DNA of 64,000 nucleotides from Anoplopoma fimbria (GCF_027596085.1 NC_072464.1:19095124-19159123); one strand, 5' to 3'. Shown: positions 24,527 to 38,610, counted from the stretch's first letter. The notes: generated from the sequence alone by a model not told the origin. Made by a program: numbers and translations.

Positions 24527-24845
24527 CACATACACACTGTATAGTCATGTAATGCAAACATATTTCCTGCCACCTTTGGCCCCTCAGCCCTCCATACGAA
24601 GTGGCCAAATGGTGAGAATAATATTGACCCTCCAGTAAAGAAAGCAGTGCTGCTTATTGCTTTCACACATTGCACTGGTTTCTTTTACTGGGTTTATTGG
24701 TGTGTAGGTGTGTGCGTGTGAAAGGTATAATATGTTCCACTATTGTGTTTCTTGGGGAGAAGCCTTGGGGGCAGTGGGTCTGTGAATTATTATTTATATG
24801 TCTTGGTCTGTTTTTCTTCCCCGACTATATTGAGAGCAACTAACT

Positions 24846-24963
<118 letters not shown>

Positions 24964-25940
24964 CTAGCGGTTTGACGTGTTTCATGTATGAATGGGTGAA
25001 CTTGCTTCTCGTAGTCCTTCAAAAAGGGCAGATGAACCATGAAATCTCCTGCCTGTCCGCTGTAGGTCTACGTGTGACTCAGTCATTTCTTTGTCATTTT
25101 CTTTATGTAGCCTGACAATTTTTCATAATATAGCAATCATACATGTTAGCTTTCATTGATGGCTTCTCTTCTCTGTGTGTGTGTGTGTGTGTGTGTGAGA
25201 GTAGTATCTGGTAGTCCTTGAGAAGGGTAGAGGGACAATAAACCTTATCTTTCTCCAGGAGCTGAGATATCAGCAATCAACCAAATTGTGACTTATATTT
25301 GATAAGGTTAGACCTCATTGGTAAATCACAGTTCACTGACACATACATCAGTCTACCTAGACAGTCAACAGAGCATAGACCCTTTACTATATGTGCTCAC
25401 TGTATGTATGAATGTATGGTATTCAGTGATATACGACTTACCAGGTAATATCTTTAGCATTGAACTACAATCAGTCAGTCTGTGTAATGAATATCCTCAT
25501 CTGGGTTTTTGATGGGGTGAAAGGATATATGTTCAGGATTGGGGGCTGAATAGAGACCCATTACGAAGGATCAAATGATAACCATGAGTGTTTGTGCGTT
25601 TGTGTGTTGGTGTCAGTGCAGTGTCAAGCCTTTATTGCTCTTAAATCTTATTTGGCAGTAAACTCCTAATGCAGATTTTACCACGTGTGTGTTTAGTCGT
25701 GTGTGCGTACTTTAGGTATAGTTATTGGTGTGTGCAGTGAGCTAATTTATGCGCGTGTGATTTCCAGTGAATCAGATGTCAGAATTGCTGCAGACGTACG
25801 TCACCTTCCATCTGTACGTCTTCCTCTTCTACACACAGACTCACCACAGAACTCACCAAGAACACAACGACTTCAAACACAACCTTTAACGCCGCACGCG
25901 TTACCGACGTGTCGTGTTTCACTCGATCACACACACAGAT

Positions 25941-25959
25941 GGGTGACACAGTGTCACCC
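25941..25959. promoter_or_regulatory. short perfect palindrome gggtgacac-a-gtgtcaccc
   Basis: Nine-base arms around one A. The GGTGACA/TGTCACC half-sites could suit a dimeric DNA-binding protein, but no specific factor is claimed. The surrounding 25.85-25.97 kb is CpG-richer than its neighbours. Confidence 0.35.
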
Positions 25960-26221
25960 GTGTGGCACATTTTCAATAGGTTGGTAATGTTCCATTAGTT
26001 TGATTGCTTACAAACAGCCACACATGATGGGTAGAAACGATAAAATCCAAATAGAGCAAAACTCGATTAAATGGCTGTTTTTTATGTTTTAATTTAATGG
26101 CTTGATTTTAATATTGTTCATTTACGAGACAAGTGGCATGAGTAGATTGTCTCACTTAGACACGGATACATGGAGATGGAAATGCGCGCAGAAAGCACCT
26201 CACAAAAGTATACTTTTGCTT

Positions 26222-26305
<84 letters not shown>

Positions 26306-26307
26306 AC
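26222..26307. repeat. (CA)n microsatellite with TATA interruptions
   Basis: A CA array of about 40 units, interrupted near both ends by a TA step. Confidence 0.97.
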
Positions 26308-27669
26308 CCTCACACTCTTCAAAAGCAGTGGAGTGGAATAATGGACAAGGCGATGGAATAGTGGGCAGATTTCTATCATTCACACTCTCTTAACCACCAG
26401 CCATCTGCTAAACGCACGCATTCTTGTCTCTGTGTGTGTGTTTGTGTACGGCTGCGCACGCACATGCACATGAACGGATCTGTCTAATTCCTTTAAGGCT
26501 TGGACGAACACTCATCACGTTGAACTGGCTGATTCATCGGCACAGTGTACTTTAAACAGAATTTTGCTTCTTGCTTCTCAGTTACTAAGTCATCTTAAAA
26601 GAGAAAACACATGGTGTATAACTGAAGCATGTCAATAACGATGACGGAAGTGCTAATTAATGCAGGAAAATCTCTAAGAACGACAATATGATGTCCATCC
26701 AGCCATGTTGTCTGTGTTTGAGGTAATTAGAAACTAATTGCATGCTTAAATGTTTTATTTTTCATAGATTCATAAGCTACTTTGCAGTTTTCATTTAAAC
26801 GATTGTCAAAATAGGTCTTCCTTCATCCTTTATTGATGCTCAAAGAACGAGTGCTGTAAGATCAAGTAGAGGCAAACATCAAAATCCAAGCGACGGCTCG
26901 ACCACAGTCTCATTTAGCTGCGATGCGTCATAAGGAGTGGGAGGTTTTGTGGCATGCTTTTATTTACCCCTTAAACAACACAGCTTAACCAGGAGGTCCT
27001 AAGGATAGTTCACATTTTTTCTACAAGCTTTTGTGTTTTTTTTTTTATCTTTCTATGACTTCAAATTCAGCTCACGTGTGTGTGGACATTTTATACAAGT
27101 GAAAGACATGCTTTCATATTTTTGTTTACCAAGTTTCACATCATATTCTTCAAGTTCTCACATCGAGGCCTTTCGCGACATATATCCTTACATATAAATG
27201 TGTGTAGGCTGCTGCTTGACTGGTTGGGGGAAGCATACAACCGTTAGGCATTAACTCGAGTTTAAATCTTGTGCTTTCCGTCGCTAATCCACTGTAATTC
27301 TAGTTCCTAGTTCTGGTAGCATTTAGCCTGTTGCAAAAAATTACCAAAAAGGATTAAAATGGACTTAATGAAAAGCTCCAAAACAAAACAAAACAAAATG
27401 GTTAAACCTATTGAACAGATTCCGTAAATGTGTTCATTCATCACAGAATGAAAAATAACAAAATAAAATCACATTTTCTACTGCTACAGCGTTAAACATG
27501 ACATTGAAGCAACGTTTTAAGACACATGCGGCTGTCTTTCCATTTAATTGAAATGTTTCCTAAAGGTCATCCCGGCTTGGCTCATACATCATTATCTGTG
27601 TTTTACGTAGTGAGATATTGCTCATCGCGATAAAGAGATGACAACAGTGAGATCTTACCATTATTAACC

Positions 27670-28060
27670 TAAGTGCTCCTTCTCACCCTCACCTCTACCC
27701 CTCCTCCACCTCGATTTCCCTCTTGACACGGTTATCTACTCTACACTCATCCCCACTATTTGTTCTAATTATTTCCACCTTCACACTTCCTCTATATTGA
27801 TTAACGCCACCTGTCAATCTGCTCACAATGTACCCATAAACACCCTTTGTCCCTTTCCTTCCTGGAAAACCTGCTATACTTCCGTCTTTTCTCTTTCGGG
27901 TCTTTTTTACTGAACAAAGCTCTTCTCTCTCTGTCCTGAGTCCTCGTCTAGTCTTTAGTAATGTCTTGGCCTCCACTCGTCTGCTTCCTCTAGCCCTCTT
28001 CCTTTCCCCTTCACCACTTACCTCTTTCTTTCACCCTTTTCGCTAATGAACCCAATCATT
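27670..28060. other. pyrimidine-rich block
   Basis: The plus strand is rich in C/T (ctcaccctcacctctacccc and similar) and is followed by a purine-rich block at 28215-28670. A 93-codon minus-strand frame crosses it but has no recognisable family, and its bias follows base composition. Confidence 0.5.
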
Positions 28061-28190
28061 TCTGAGTCACACCTCAGAGTGCACACGAGTGTCTATGTGT
28101 GTGTGTGTGCGCGGACTCCTCATTTGTCAAAGGCACATACGGACGTGATCCAGACCTGAAACATATGTTGACCCTAAGCCAGGAACCAGG

Positions 28191-28780
28191 GGGGTTAATT
28201 GAGTAATGGCGGTTTTTTTTGGCGAGAGAGGGAGAGTGCACCAGGATGGAGGACGAGACAGAAAGCTGAGGGAGAAAGGGAGGGAGGGAGGCGGCGGCAA
28301 CGGGAGCGTTAAGAGAGCGGCAACGAGACCGATCGGCACAATTTGGAAGAGCATGTGAAGAGGGGAGAAGCGGGAGGGGTGGAAGAGAAAAAAAGGGGGT
28401 TAATTGCTGGAGTGAATAAGAAGACACAGGGAGGCTGGTAATTAAAGAATTGCGCTTGAGACGGTGGAATAAAGACAAATGCGGGGTTAATGGTGACAGT
28501 GTGTGAGAGGGGCACGAGGTCGCAGCATGAGGCAGCCAAAGCAGCGAGACACGGAAGATTGATTTTAAGTGATAGTGAAGGGGTTAACGGAGTGATTGAA
28601 ATGAAACACACACAGAGAGAGAGAGAGGCAGAGAGGGTGAGAGAGAAAGGGTTAATTATGAATATAATAAACGGTGAAGCCTGCAGTCTTTATGAACCTT
28701 GGGTCTTAATTAAGAAGACACATCTGCACCTGGGACCCACCTAGAATAGATGATACACAGCACTGCAGGAAAATGTGTGA

Positions 28781-28817
<37 letters not shown>

Positions 28818-29009
28818 GTGTGTGTGTTACTAATTGTTATTGTTATGAAGTCCACCTCCTCGTACATTCATCGTGCCGATGAATTATCTTAATGAAGTAC
28901 CTGAGTGGGGGGGTTTGTTGGATAACCAGATGACTCAACATTGGTCCATCGTACGCCTGTGTGTCAGTCAGACTGTGTTCAGACACACAGAGGGAAATCA
29001 GGGGTTAAG
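28191..29009. promoter_or_regulatory. cluster of GGGGTTAA(T/C) boxes
   Basis: Closely similar boxes occur at 28191, 28396, 28483, 28580, 28649 (gggttaatt) and 29001 (ggggttaag), all on the same strand. AATTA-type cores lie between them (ggtaattaaa at 28438, cttaattaag at 28707). The setting is purine-rich, with a GA run at 28613-28630. The repetition is visible; enhancer function is inferred. Confidence 0.35.
28782..28828. repeat. (GT)n microsatellite
   Basis: A GT run of about 22 units with one TTG interruption. Confidence 0.96.
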
Positions 29010-30199
29010 GACAGAATGATAAAAAAGGAAAAAGAAAAAAAAAAAAAAAGCCATAAAGTTTAGGAGTGCTAGCTCACATTTCCAGCCTGATTCACTGCTC
29101 TTCATTCTGCCTGCTCTTTCTCTCTTATTTCTCTCTTCACTGCTTACAACACTGTTAACAGTAAGGTACAAACTAGTTGGACTTGATCACATTTTCAGGG
29201 ATTTGGAAAATACTGATAGTGGTGCATTTCTGGTACCAAATAAGACATTTAAGAGGGTTTTGGAAATATTTTGTGGGTAATTTCTTACAGTCAAGAAAGG
29301 CTCATTCTATTTTCAGAAATCAAATGTATATGGGCAGGTTAAAGGTAATAAGGTTAAAGAAATATGCTTGAAATAGCTCTATGCTTATTGATTATTCATT
29401 TAGACTACCATGTAGAGTGCATACTGCACTATGGCCATTAAGTCAATTGAGTAACGTGCATTTCCTTTTTCTCCCCCCCCATTGACCAATCAATTGGTTA
29501 ATAGAGATTTCCTGTGGTTGACTACGACACCTAATATTGAGCTAACAAAAGATAACCAACAGAATCTAAAATTCCTCTTGAAATGAACTTCTTTTCACAA
29601 GCTTTAGTCAAACGAAAAGAACTGATTGCTCTTGAAATGAGAGATCAAAAGATTCATTATTTTATTGGTGCGTGGGAATGGTATGGGTGAGATTCTTTGG
29701 GGGTGAAAATACAGCTTTTAAATCCCGTACATGGAAACCCATAAATACCTGCCATTCCCATTCTGTAGTTCATTATGATTACACTGAGGCAGCATAACTT
29801 CCTGCTTGATCTAATGACTTAAAAACCTGAAGTCATAGCCATAAAAATCTTTGAAGATATTCTGCATTTTTATATTATGCAGCAAGCCGCGGGGCTGTTT
29901 CAAGAAAACGTTTCAACCTGAGAATTTGGAGGCCAATCTGAGACTTCAGTGAGAGAACTTTGCAGCTGTGCTTTTGGCAGTGTGTAGTCTGTATTAAGGG
30001 GGATTGTCCCTTTTTAAGTACACCTCATTTAGTGTCAAGATGGATTTGATTCATGGTCTCGTGAATAGAAGATATGATCTTTTAGGAAGACTAATGTAAT
30101 CACTCTGTGTTGGCTATGAGCTTTACTCTTCACCTCAATCATAGAGATGTTAGAAGGACCACCTCTCATGTCACCCTTTTAGAAAGAGAAGCAGTGGGT

Positions 30200-30238
30200 G
30201 GTGTGTGTGTGTGTGTGTGTGTGTGTCCAGGGGAGATT

Positions 30239-30306
<68 letters not shown>
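30200..30306. repeat. (GT)n then (CA)n pair, 15-bp spacer
   Basis: GT at 30200-30226 and CA at 30242-30306 are in opposite sense on the same strand and separated by ccaggggagatttata, so they form an inverted repeat able to fold as a hairpin. Confidence 0.95.
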
Positions 30307-30308
<2 letters not shown>

Positions 30309-30446
30309 AAGCTACCAGCAGTTAGCAGAAAGATTTACATACATTGACAGAGTAATGCGCTGGGCGGTGAGAGCTTTATAAAGAGTGAACCTGTCCCTGA
30401 ATGTGTGAGTGATGATAACAGGCTCATTTAATTGCCTAACCCCTAT

Positions 30447-30472
30447 ACACACACACTTACACACACACACAC

Positions 30473-30559
<87 letters not shown>
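30447..30559. repeat. (CA)n microsatellite, about 42 pure units
   Basis: Two short CA blocks with TTA breaks lead into a pure run from about 30476. Confidence 0.98.
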
Positions 30560-30564
<5 letters not shown>

Positions 30565-31420
30565 ACACATAAAGATCATCAGTTCTCTGAGTAGGCGTCA
30601 CATAATTTGTGTCATTCACCTTGAGGGGGAGGAGGTAAGACGCTGCGGGAGAAAGGAAGTTAAATGGGAAAAATCCAGGAGTAATGGAGTCAAAGCTAAT
30701 GTGATGTCAGAGGTGTTTTCATGAACTGTTTCACTTTTTGTAAACAGTTGGATTTTAACTTCAACCCTAAACTTAGTTTAATGTCCGTCAGTTGGGAAGA
30801 CAATACCGTGACACAGAATTACTTGTTTTATACTCATCATAAAGTTTGAGTTCATTTCTGTTTAAAAAAAAAACCTGTTTCTTCTGTGTTTTTTTTTTTT
30901 AATCCCCTTTACAGAAAGTTCCAGCCTCCATTTGTCCCTAAACCTCCCGACCGGCAATGACTCGCATTTAAGCTTAACTGCCAAGTAGAACAGGATGTTG
31001 GATATTTAAAAGCTTTATTTTTGGCTCATCAGATGCTTGGGAGAGGACCTGGTCATTGAACATGCTGTTGCTATAAGATTGTTGAAAACCGCCTCGAAGC
31101 ACAGGTTTTAAAGTTCCCATGTTTTTACAACCTGACTCTTGCTGCTGAAGCCATACCCAGCTGCTGTTGTTCGAAGCATCCAGTAGCAATATGTAAAAGA
31201 TCACTGAGGTCAGAAGTAACAGTAACTTGGAGTGAGACGCCTCCTACATAACAAAACAAGCAAATAATACATTTTACTTGTCCGTCTGCCCCTGTGGTAA
31301 CAAAAATGATACTGAATATTGACATTTTACAGAGAGTTGGAAATGTCTCTAATATGACAACACTAAATTCTACTACATATACAGAATACTTATGACCATG
31401 TGATATTTCAGTTTTTCTTT

Positions 31421-31591
31421 TTTAATTAATTTGCAAAAATTTCTACATTTCTGTTTTTTTCTGTCAAGATGGGTTGCTGAGTGTACATTAATGCGAAAAA
31501 AAATGAACTTTTTCGATTTTAGCAAATGGCTGCAATGAAACAAAGAGTGAAAAATTTAAAGGGGTCTGAATACTTTCCGTACCCACTGTAT
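31421..31591. mobile_element. Tc1-like element end fragment
   Basis: The 3' portion (gcaaatggctgcaatgaaac, aaagagtgaaaaatttaaag, gggtctgaatactttccgta then cccactgta) matches a common fish Tc1-like terminal region ending at a TA. The left boundary is uncertain. This is a different family from the cagtaccagtc elements. Confidence 0.65.
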
Positions 31592-32463
31592 ATGACAACG
31601 ATTTAAAGGTTTCAAGCTGATGCTGCATAATTAATAAAATTAGAGTATTGTTAGTTTTGTTGTTCAATAATCAAAGAGCCGTTGTTGTATGAAAACATCA
31701 AAGATTTTAATATTTGTTTGATGGTCCTGATCCTACAGTGTCAGTCTAAGCATGCACACAACCATTAACTCCTGTAACATATAATAGACTCTGTGATGCC
31801 ATGTCCTTGTTATTAATACTGTACACAGACCAAACCAAGAATTATTTTAGATATTGAAATTGAAAGTTATTCCTTCTTGGGTAGAATTAGTAAAAAAAAA
31901 AAAAAAAGAAGAATTAGTGAAAGTATTTTTTCCTTGCACCGACATGGTGAAGATTGATCGTTCCCGTTCAGCTCTGAAGCAGATAAGCTGCCTGTGGGTC
32001 AGTAGACAACCTTTCAACAATTAACCCTTTAATGCCCGAAGTGGTTACAGATTATAGACATGCGAATGGCTAAAGCGGGCAATCCCCAGACCCTTCACCA
32101 AACATGTTTAAAGTTTTCAAAACTTTAAAGCTCCAAGGGAATTTCTACCATAATCCATTTTTCTAGGAAAGAAAACATCCTTGAAAAACAATTGCAATTC
32201 ATGATTTCCTCTCACGTCCCTCTTAAGAAGTGATATAGGTACGAGTAGAAGGTGTGATACAATCTGTTTTTCTTAATTCTTGTGTGTTTCCGTGTGCCAC
32301 CGAATGGATGGAGGTTCAGGACTGTCAGCTGACAGTTATTACTGCTTAGCGTTTCGACAAGTTAAGCCCCAGATAATCACCATGAAAACATTTTGTGTGT
32401 GTGTGTCTACGAGTGTGAAACTGTGTTTGCATGTATGTGAGAGAGAACATGATGTGTATTGGG

Positions 32464-32469
32464 TGTGTG

Positions 32470-32500
<31 letters not shown>
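32464..32500. repeat. mixed (GT)n/(AT)n microsatellite
   Basis: A short compound run, gtgtgtgtatatatatatatg followed by GT. Confidence 0.93.
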
Positions 32501-33456
32501 AGCCTAATCAGTCACATCTGACAGACAGCAAATCCTACTTGAAAAGCCACTCAGACATCCATTGTTATGTGGAGAGCCAATTGAATGAGATAAGACGCTG
32601 GAAAGAAAGGAGAGGAGGAAAGGAAAGGAAGGCTGGATAAATGAGCTATCAGGGGATGGGAGAGCTGCAGACTAGACCTTGATGCTGGTTTTTTGAACAT
32701 CGACTACTTTCACAGGCTATGCGTAGCGCTTTAACGTGTGTAAAGACCTCGCTGTAATTGCATACCAAAATGACTTTGTAAATAATATACCCACCTTGGG
32801 GAACAAAAAAAAAACTGCTTTGATCCACAATCACTCCCTTCTTCCCAGTGGGTGAATCCTGTGCAGTCTCCTCTGGTCAATAGACCCACTCTAAGTTTAT
32901 GAGTGCTGCCGATCAGACTGCCACCGGTGGATCATAGAGAATATGGCCCGCCCTGCACAGAATGTGTCCATCTGTGCCTCTGTGTGTCTCCATAATGCTG
33001 TTCCATATGGCCAAGCGTGGTCTCCACACAGCCTCCATGGCGGTTGGCTGGATGGCTTACACACTCAAACACGCGCTCACATATTCTCGCATTCTTCTAT
33101 ATTCTTGCATATACAGTTTGTGTGAATTCAGGGAAAGGGCGCAAGCAAACAATCGAGCACATGCATGCAAATATGGATGCAGGCATGTTCGGGAACTGTC
33201 TCTGCATGACTGAGGAAACTGAAGTTACCATTATATATTTTTATCTGCATGACAGACATGGAAGTTCTGCTTGTCTGAAGTTCACAAAGTCACTGAGCAG
33301 TCGCACTGCTGCTGCTGATGAAGGATGTTCTACTTCTGACAGTTGAAATTGTTTCTGCTATCCTCTGTCTCGCAATAATACGTCTATATAATGTCTTTCA
33401 GTTTGTATTTTCATTTTATCTTCTTTCTGCTGTCTGTAAACAGTCTGTACTGTATG

Positions 33457-33492
<36 letters not shown>

Positions 33493-33502
33493 CCTCTCTC
33501 CC
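33457..33502. repeat. (CT)n pyrimidine run
   Basis: CT repeats with a few TTT and CCC breaks. Confidence 0.93.
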
Positions 33503-33647
33503 CCCCGCCCTCTCCCTTTGTCTTTATAAATCTGTTTTTCATTCTTCATAGTATTCCCGTCCCCCATTTGTCTTTTTCATCCTGTCTGTCTCGTCTGGAT
33601 TTCTCATGCTCTACTGAGAGGCAAGGTGACTGCAGATCAATGGAGGG

Positions 33648-33995
<348 letters not shown>

Positions 33996-34299
33996 ATTTC
34001 TGTCCCTTTCCTTTTTTTGCAGTGCATATGTGCGTGCTTAAACAGGGTATTTGTATCCTTTTGTGTGAAGTGTTTTCTTTTTCTTATCTGTGTGTTTATC
34101 TATTGTTGTTGATGTTTGACTCTAGAGATCACAAGAGAAGTAACGGAATAAGGAATTAGAGTGTGGAGACTGAGGGAGAGAGCACGGTTGTATCAGATTC
34201 ATGTGTTAATCGATGAGCTCTTTGTTGCTTTGTGGGTGTTTCCAATAGAGCAAAGTGCTGGAACATGATGATTTACATCTGACGATTTGTAAGGAGCCG

Positions 34300-34565
34300 C
34301 TACGACTCAGAGAGGGGGAGAGAGGGGGACAGCTGGAGAGGCAAGCTGTGGAGGAGGTTACGGGAGGCGAAGCCAAGGCAAAGAAAGAGAGGGAGAACGG
34401 GAGACGGGGAGAGAAAGGGAGGCAAAAGGAGACGGGGCAAACGAGAGGAAGCAGAATTAGGAGGAGAGGGGGTAACCAGAGAGGAGGAAAAGAAAGAGAC
34501 GGGAGGGGAAACGAGAGGAAGCAAAAGGGAGGAGAAAAAGGGAGGCCGGAGGGGAAAACGGGGCT
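34300..34565. repeat. polypurine-rich block, about 265 bp
   Basis: The plus strand is almost all A/G (gagagggggagagagggggac and variants), with weak internal repetition of gagaggaagca at 34442 and 34512. The 109-codon Arg/Lys/Gly/Glu frame on the plus strand reflects composition. It may be able to adopt triplex-type structure. Confidence 0.75.
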
Positions 34566-35228
34566 AAGCAGGAATATTTGCTGATGAAAGACGAAAGGGC
34601 CAACTTGAACATAGCCTAGCATAGAAGAGCTGACCCGCCTCAGGGTTCATTCAAATTCTCTTTGTGATCTGCACAATTATTTTTTATGGGCATCACACAG
34701 AAACGTGCCAGTTATTTTATTTTTTTTTTTTTAAAGTTACTTCTCATGCTAGCTTCTTTACAGAAGGCCAGAAAGCCAAGCCGTGTGACGTTATATGTCC
34801 GGATTAGCAAACCTGCACCACAACGAGCTGCATCAAGGTTACGCCATCAGACATAACATACCTGTTTTTAAACTTTGACATTACATCAGAAGAGGATGGA
34901 TGTAGCACTATAAGCTAAAGGATGGTGTTTAAAGCAATCAGAACATTAACCACAAGGCACCGGGGCCATCGCTTTCACGTACAGCTATTCTCTCTTTGAG
35001 CTGAGAGAGACACACAGGCACACACAGACGGACAATAGCAAAGTAACTTCATTACTTTTGTCTTCTTCTTTCTTTGCTTCTCAAAGGCAGAAAACTGTTC
35101 TTTTTGTTTTGATAGGAAACACAGAAATGAAACGATAATAGATAGTAGAGGGTGGGGGGGGGGTGGCTTCAAGATGCACTTCAGATGCAGCTTCTGTAGT
35201 GTGGAGCTAGGTGGTGCTGTCAGTCTAC

Positions 35229-35361
<133 letters not shown>

Positions 35362-35647
35362 ACTGATCAAACGTGCTCTCTTTCTTATGATGAACAGTTA
35401 CGTCTGAGTAAAAGCTTTGTGATTTTGAGCCTGGATGACATGTTTTATCCTGAATTTATTGTTTTATTTAGATCATTGCAGTTCATTAATAACATTCCGT
35501 CTTAATGAAAAAGCAACACGAGAAGCTGAAATAGTGCAGATGGCAGTAAATTAGCATATTTGTTGTGAGAATAAACTAAAAAAAAAATGTCATTTTACTT
35601 CCCTGAATCCTCTAATGTATAACAGCCAAAACCAACTGAGCCAACAT

Positions 35648-35753
<106 letters not shown>

Positions 35754-36101
35754 TCCACATATGATGGACAGGTGTAGCCACCTCACCTGGCTATAGTGAT
35801 GGAGTGGTCATTGCTAAAGATACTGCTGACTGCATAAGGTGCCAAAGCACACACATGCACTTGAACATCATGGATTATTTTTTTCATGGTAAGTGGACAT
35901 GAGTGGAAATCAAAGCTTAGTGGTCTACAGATAGCTTAAGCATATTTATAGATTGTTTTATGTGTGTTTGTGCGTGCGTGTGCACTGGGCTGTGTGCTCA
36001 TGCATTTGGCTGATTGTAGCATTTTTTATCGATCCACTCCAAAGCAATCAATCAGGCCCTAATCGACCCGATTATAAAGGGTATGATGTGCAAACGGATG
36101 G

Positions 36102-36475
<374 letters not shown>

Positions 36476-37563
36476 TTTCGGAGATGCTGATCAGTACACA
36501 GAACATCATGCACATGCCACTGTGTATAATAGTGTATCATTTGCATTTCCTTCTGCCCCCATAAAATCAAGGGCACAATTATTGCTGTTCTGGAGCTTCT
36601 CATGTTTAATTTGTTTTGGCTGTAGTCAATTAATGTTGATTACCTGAGTTAGCTCAACTTCAAAATACCACTGTAGGCTGTTCTCTGTAAATGATGTTGG
36701 TATTTACAAGGATAGCGATTGAATTATGTCTTCTTCATCACTCACGAAGACCGGCGGCATAGTGATTCTGACCGTGGATAAACGATGTAGCGTTAACTGA
36801 CCGCCGCGTGTCACTCTCTGGCCCCATGCGTTCATATTTGATGATGTACAGTACACAATTAATGTCCAAAGTGAATGGCAAGTAAATCATCTCATATCAA
36901 TATCACGGTCGGACCCAGGAAGCCTCTACACACTCTTGCTCCGTGCAGCCACACAGGTGTTTTCACTTATGGTGTCTAATTAGACCTCTTCTCCAGACTA
37001 TGTAGGTGTGTTCAGTGTGTGCTTGAATCACATCTTATTGGTGCATGGAGTTTAATGACCTCACGTCACTCTCAGCATAGCTCCACCCAGCTTGCAACAC
37101 GAGTAGATGTCTAATCAGCCTGCACGATTGGAAACACCTGTGTGGGTGTGTTAGGCTTCTGCCAATCTCATATAATGTGTTTTAATGCAGCCAAAATTAA
37201 CAATACAGTTGTCTTATTAGCATCATTAACTCTGTATATGTATTTATATCTGACAATATATCTTTTTTCTGTTGTTGGACATCAGAAAGTGTCAAATTTG
37301 ATCACAAATACTACCATAACCAGTCATTACCAAGTTGTGCTGGGGATAAAATTATGATCAATACACAACAGAAATACAGATTAATGTCATGTGGTGTGTC
37401 GCAAGCTTTAAAATTATAGATTTTTAATTTCTTGGAATGGTTAGGCTGTTACATTTTCAAGAAGTCAAGTTCAAAGAAATACCCACTATTTATGAACTTT
37501 ATGTTGTGGCTCCAGATCCTGAAAACTTCCTTCACAAACAATGCATATAGGCTGCATATCCTA

Positions 37564-37565
<2 letters not shown>

Positions 37566-37632
<67 letters not shown>

Positions 37633-37647
37633 ATATATATATATATT
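37566..37647. repeat. (TA)n microsatellite
   Basis: A TA run of about 30 units, then ttatag and a second short TA run. It is self-complementary and likely to extrude or slip. Confidence 0.97.
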
Positions 37648-37858
37648 CATGCTATCTTCTTACTATCTTATCGGTGGTGTCCTTTTTACAATCTTCTGCC
37701 GGTGGTCCTGAGGCACAAGTGTGGCTGAGACCTTGAGACTTAGATTTCATAAACTGTGACACACATTGGTGTAATGGTGTCTGGGTGGAAGTGTTTGATT
37801 CTGGCGTGTTGGGTCAAGCCTTTCCATTGATCCAAGCTCTCAGGTCAGGTAGCACGCA

Positions 37859-37861
<3 letters not shown>

Positions 37862-37929
<68 letters not shown>
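37862..37929. repeat. (CA)n microsatellite
   Basis: A CA run of about 34 units, directly followed by the 21-bp duplication. Confidence 0.98.
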
Positions 37930-37930
<1 letters not shown>

Positions 37931-37933
37931 AAA

Positions 37934-37975
37934 TTACCTCCCACTAGCCTGTACTTACCTCCCACTAGCCTGTAC
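37934..37975. repeat. exact 21-bp direct duplication
   Basis: A 21-bp unit beginning ttacctcccactagcctg occurs twice head to tail with no change, 5 bp after the CA array. It is probably a replication-slippage product. Confidence 0.95.
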
Positions 37976-38279
37976 TCGTCCTAGGTAACCTGTGTGAACC
38001 TCGTATTGACCACACAGTAAAAATAAATATGAGGGGCTGAAGAAGAGATGGACAGGATGCTTAGATGTAACCCTAGGGGAAAGATTTAGTTAGCTTTACT
38101 GTTTAACCTCTGGGTTTATGTGTGCTTTTAATTAGAGCTGAACTAAATTACTCCATAGTTGACAACCCAAATGGAGTCATTTTTTTAATTTGGCAAAACA
38201 CAGGTCCCAAATGATTTTAGTGCTGTCCTAAGTTGGACTTGGTGGTCTAGGGGTAGTGTGTTTTAAGCTTTTATGCTGG

Positions 38280-38610
38280 CAGTAGCCGTGACCGGAGATA
38301 TTATGTTTTCGGGGTGTCTGTCCGTCCGTCCCATTCTCCTGAACGCAATATCTCAGGAACACCTGGAGGGAAATGTCTTCTTACTCCTCGACTCAAGGGT
38401 GAACTGATTCAAATGTGTTGGTCAAAGGTCAAGGTCACTGTGAATTCATAAAACAGGTTTTTGGGCTATAAACTAAGATTTTGTATGCTAATTTCTGACA
38501 ATTTCACACAAATGTCTAACAGGATAAGATGATGAAGTGATTACATTTTGAACAGACAGACGTTTGCTGAGGCATACAGACATGAGGCGGTATAAGTTCA
38601 CTGCTTTGCA
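38280..38610. mobile_element. widespread teleost dispersed repeat (non-coding)
   Basis: The stretches gtctgtccgtccgtcccatt, cgcaatatctcaggaacacc and gtcaaaggtcaaggtcactg match a repeat I recognise as very common in fish genomes (typically gaacgcgatatctcaggaac and ggtcaaaggtcaaggtcact). It has no coding sequence. I do not assign a class, and the boundaries are approximate. Confidence 0.6.

Noticed and set aside
27695..27976. 93-codon minus-strand frame rich in Arg, Lys, Glu
   Set aside because: It lies in a pyrimidine-rich block, matches no family I know, and has no splice or promoter context.
34255..34584. 109-codon basic frame, with the 138-codon frame on the other strand
   Set aside because: Composition follows the polypurine block; no recognisable domain. 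It was also tested as a pard3b exon (ccaatag acceptor before 34248), but exons 2 and 3 already join in phase with continuous homology.
36740..36830. GC-richer stretch with gccggcggcatag-like sequence, considered as an exon or CpG element
   Set aside because: No open frame with splice sites and no repeat or motif structure.
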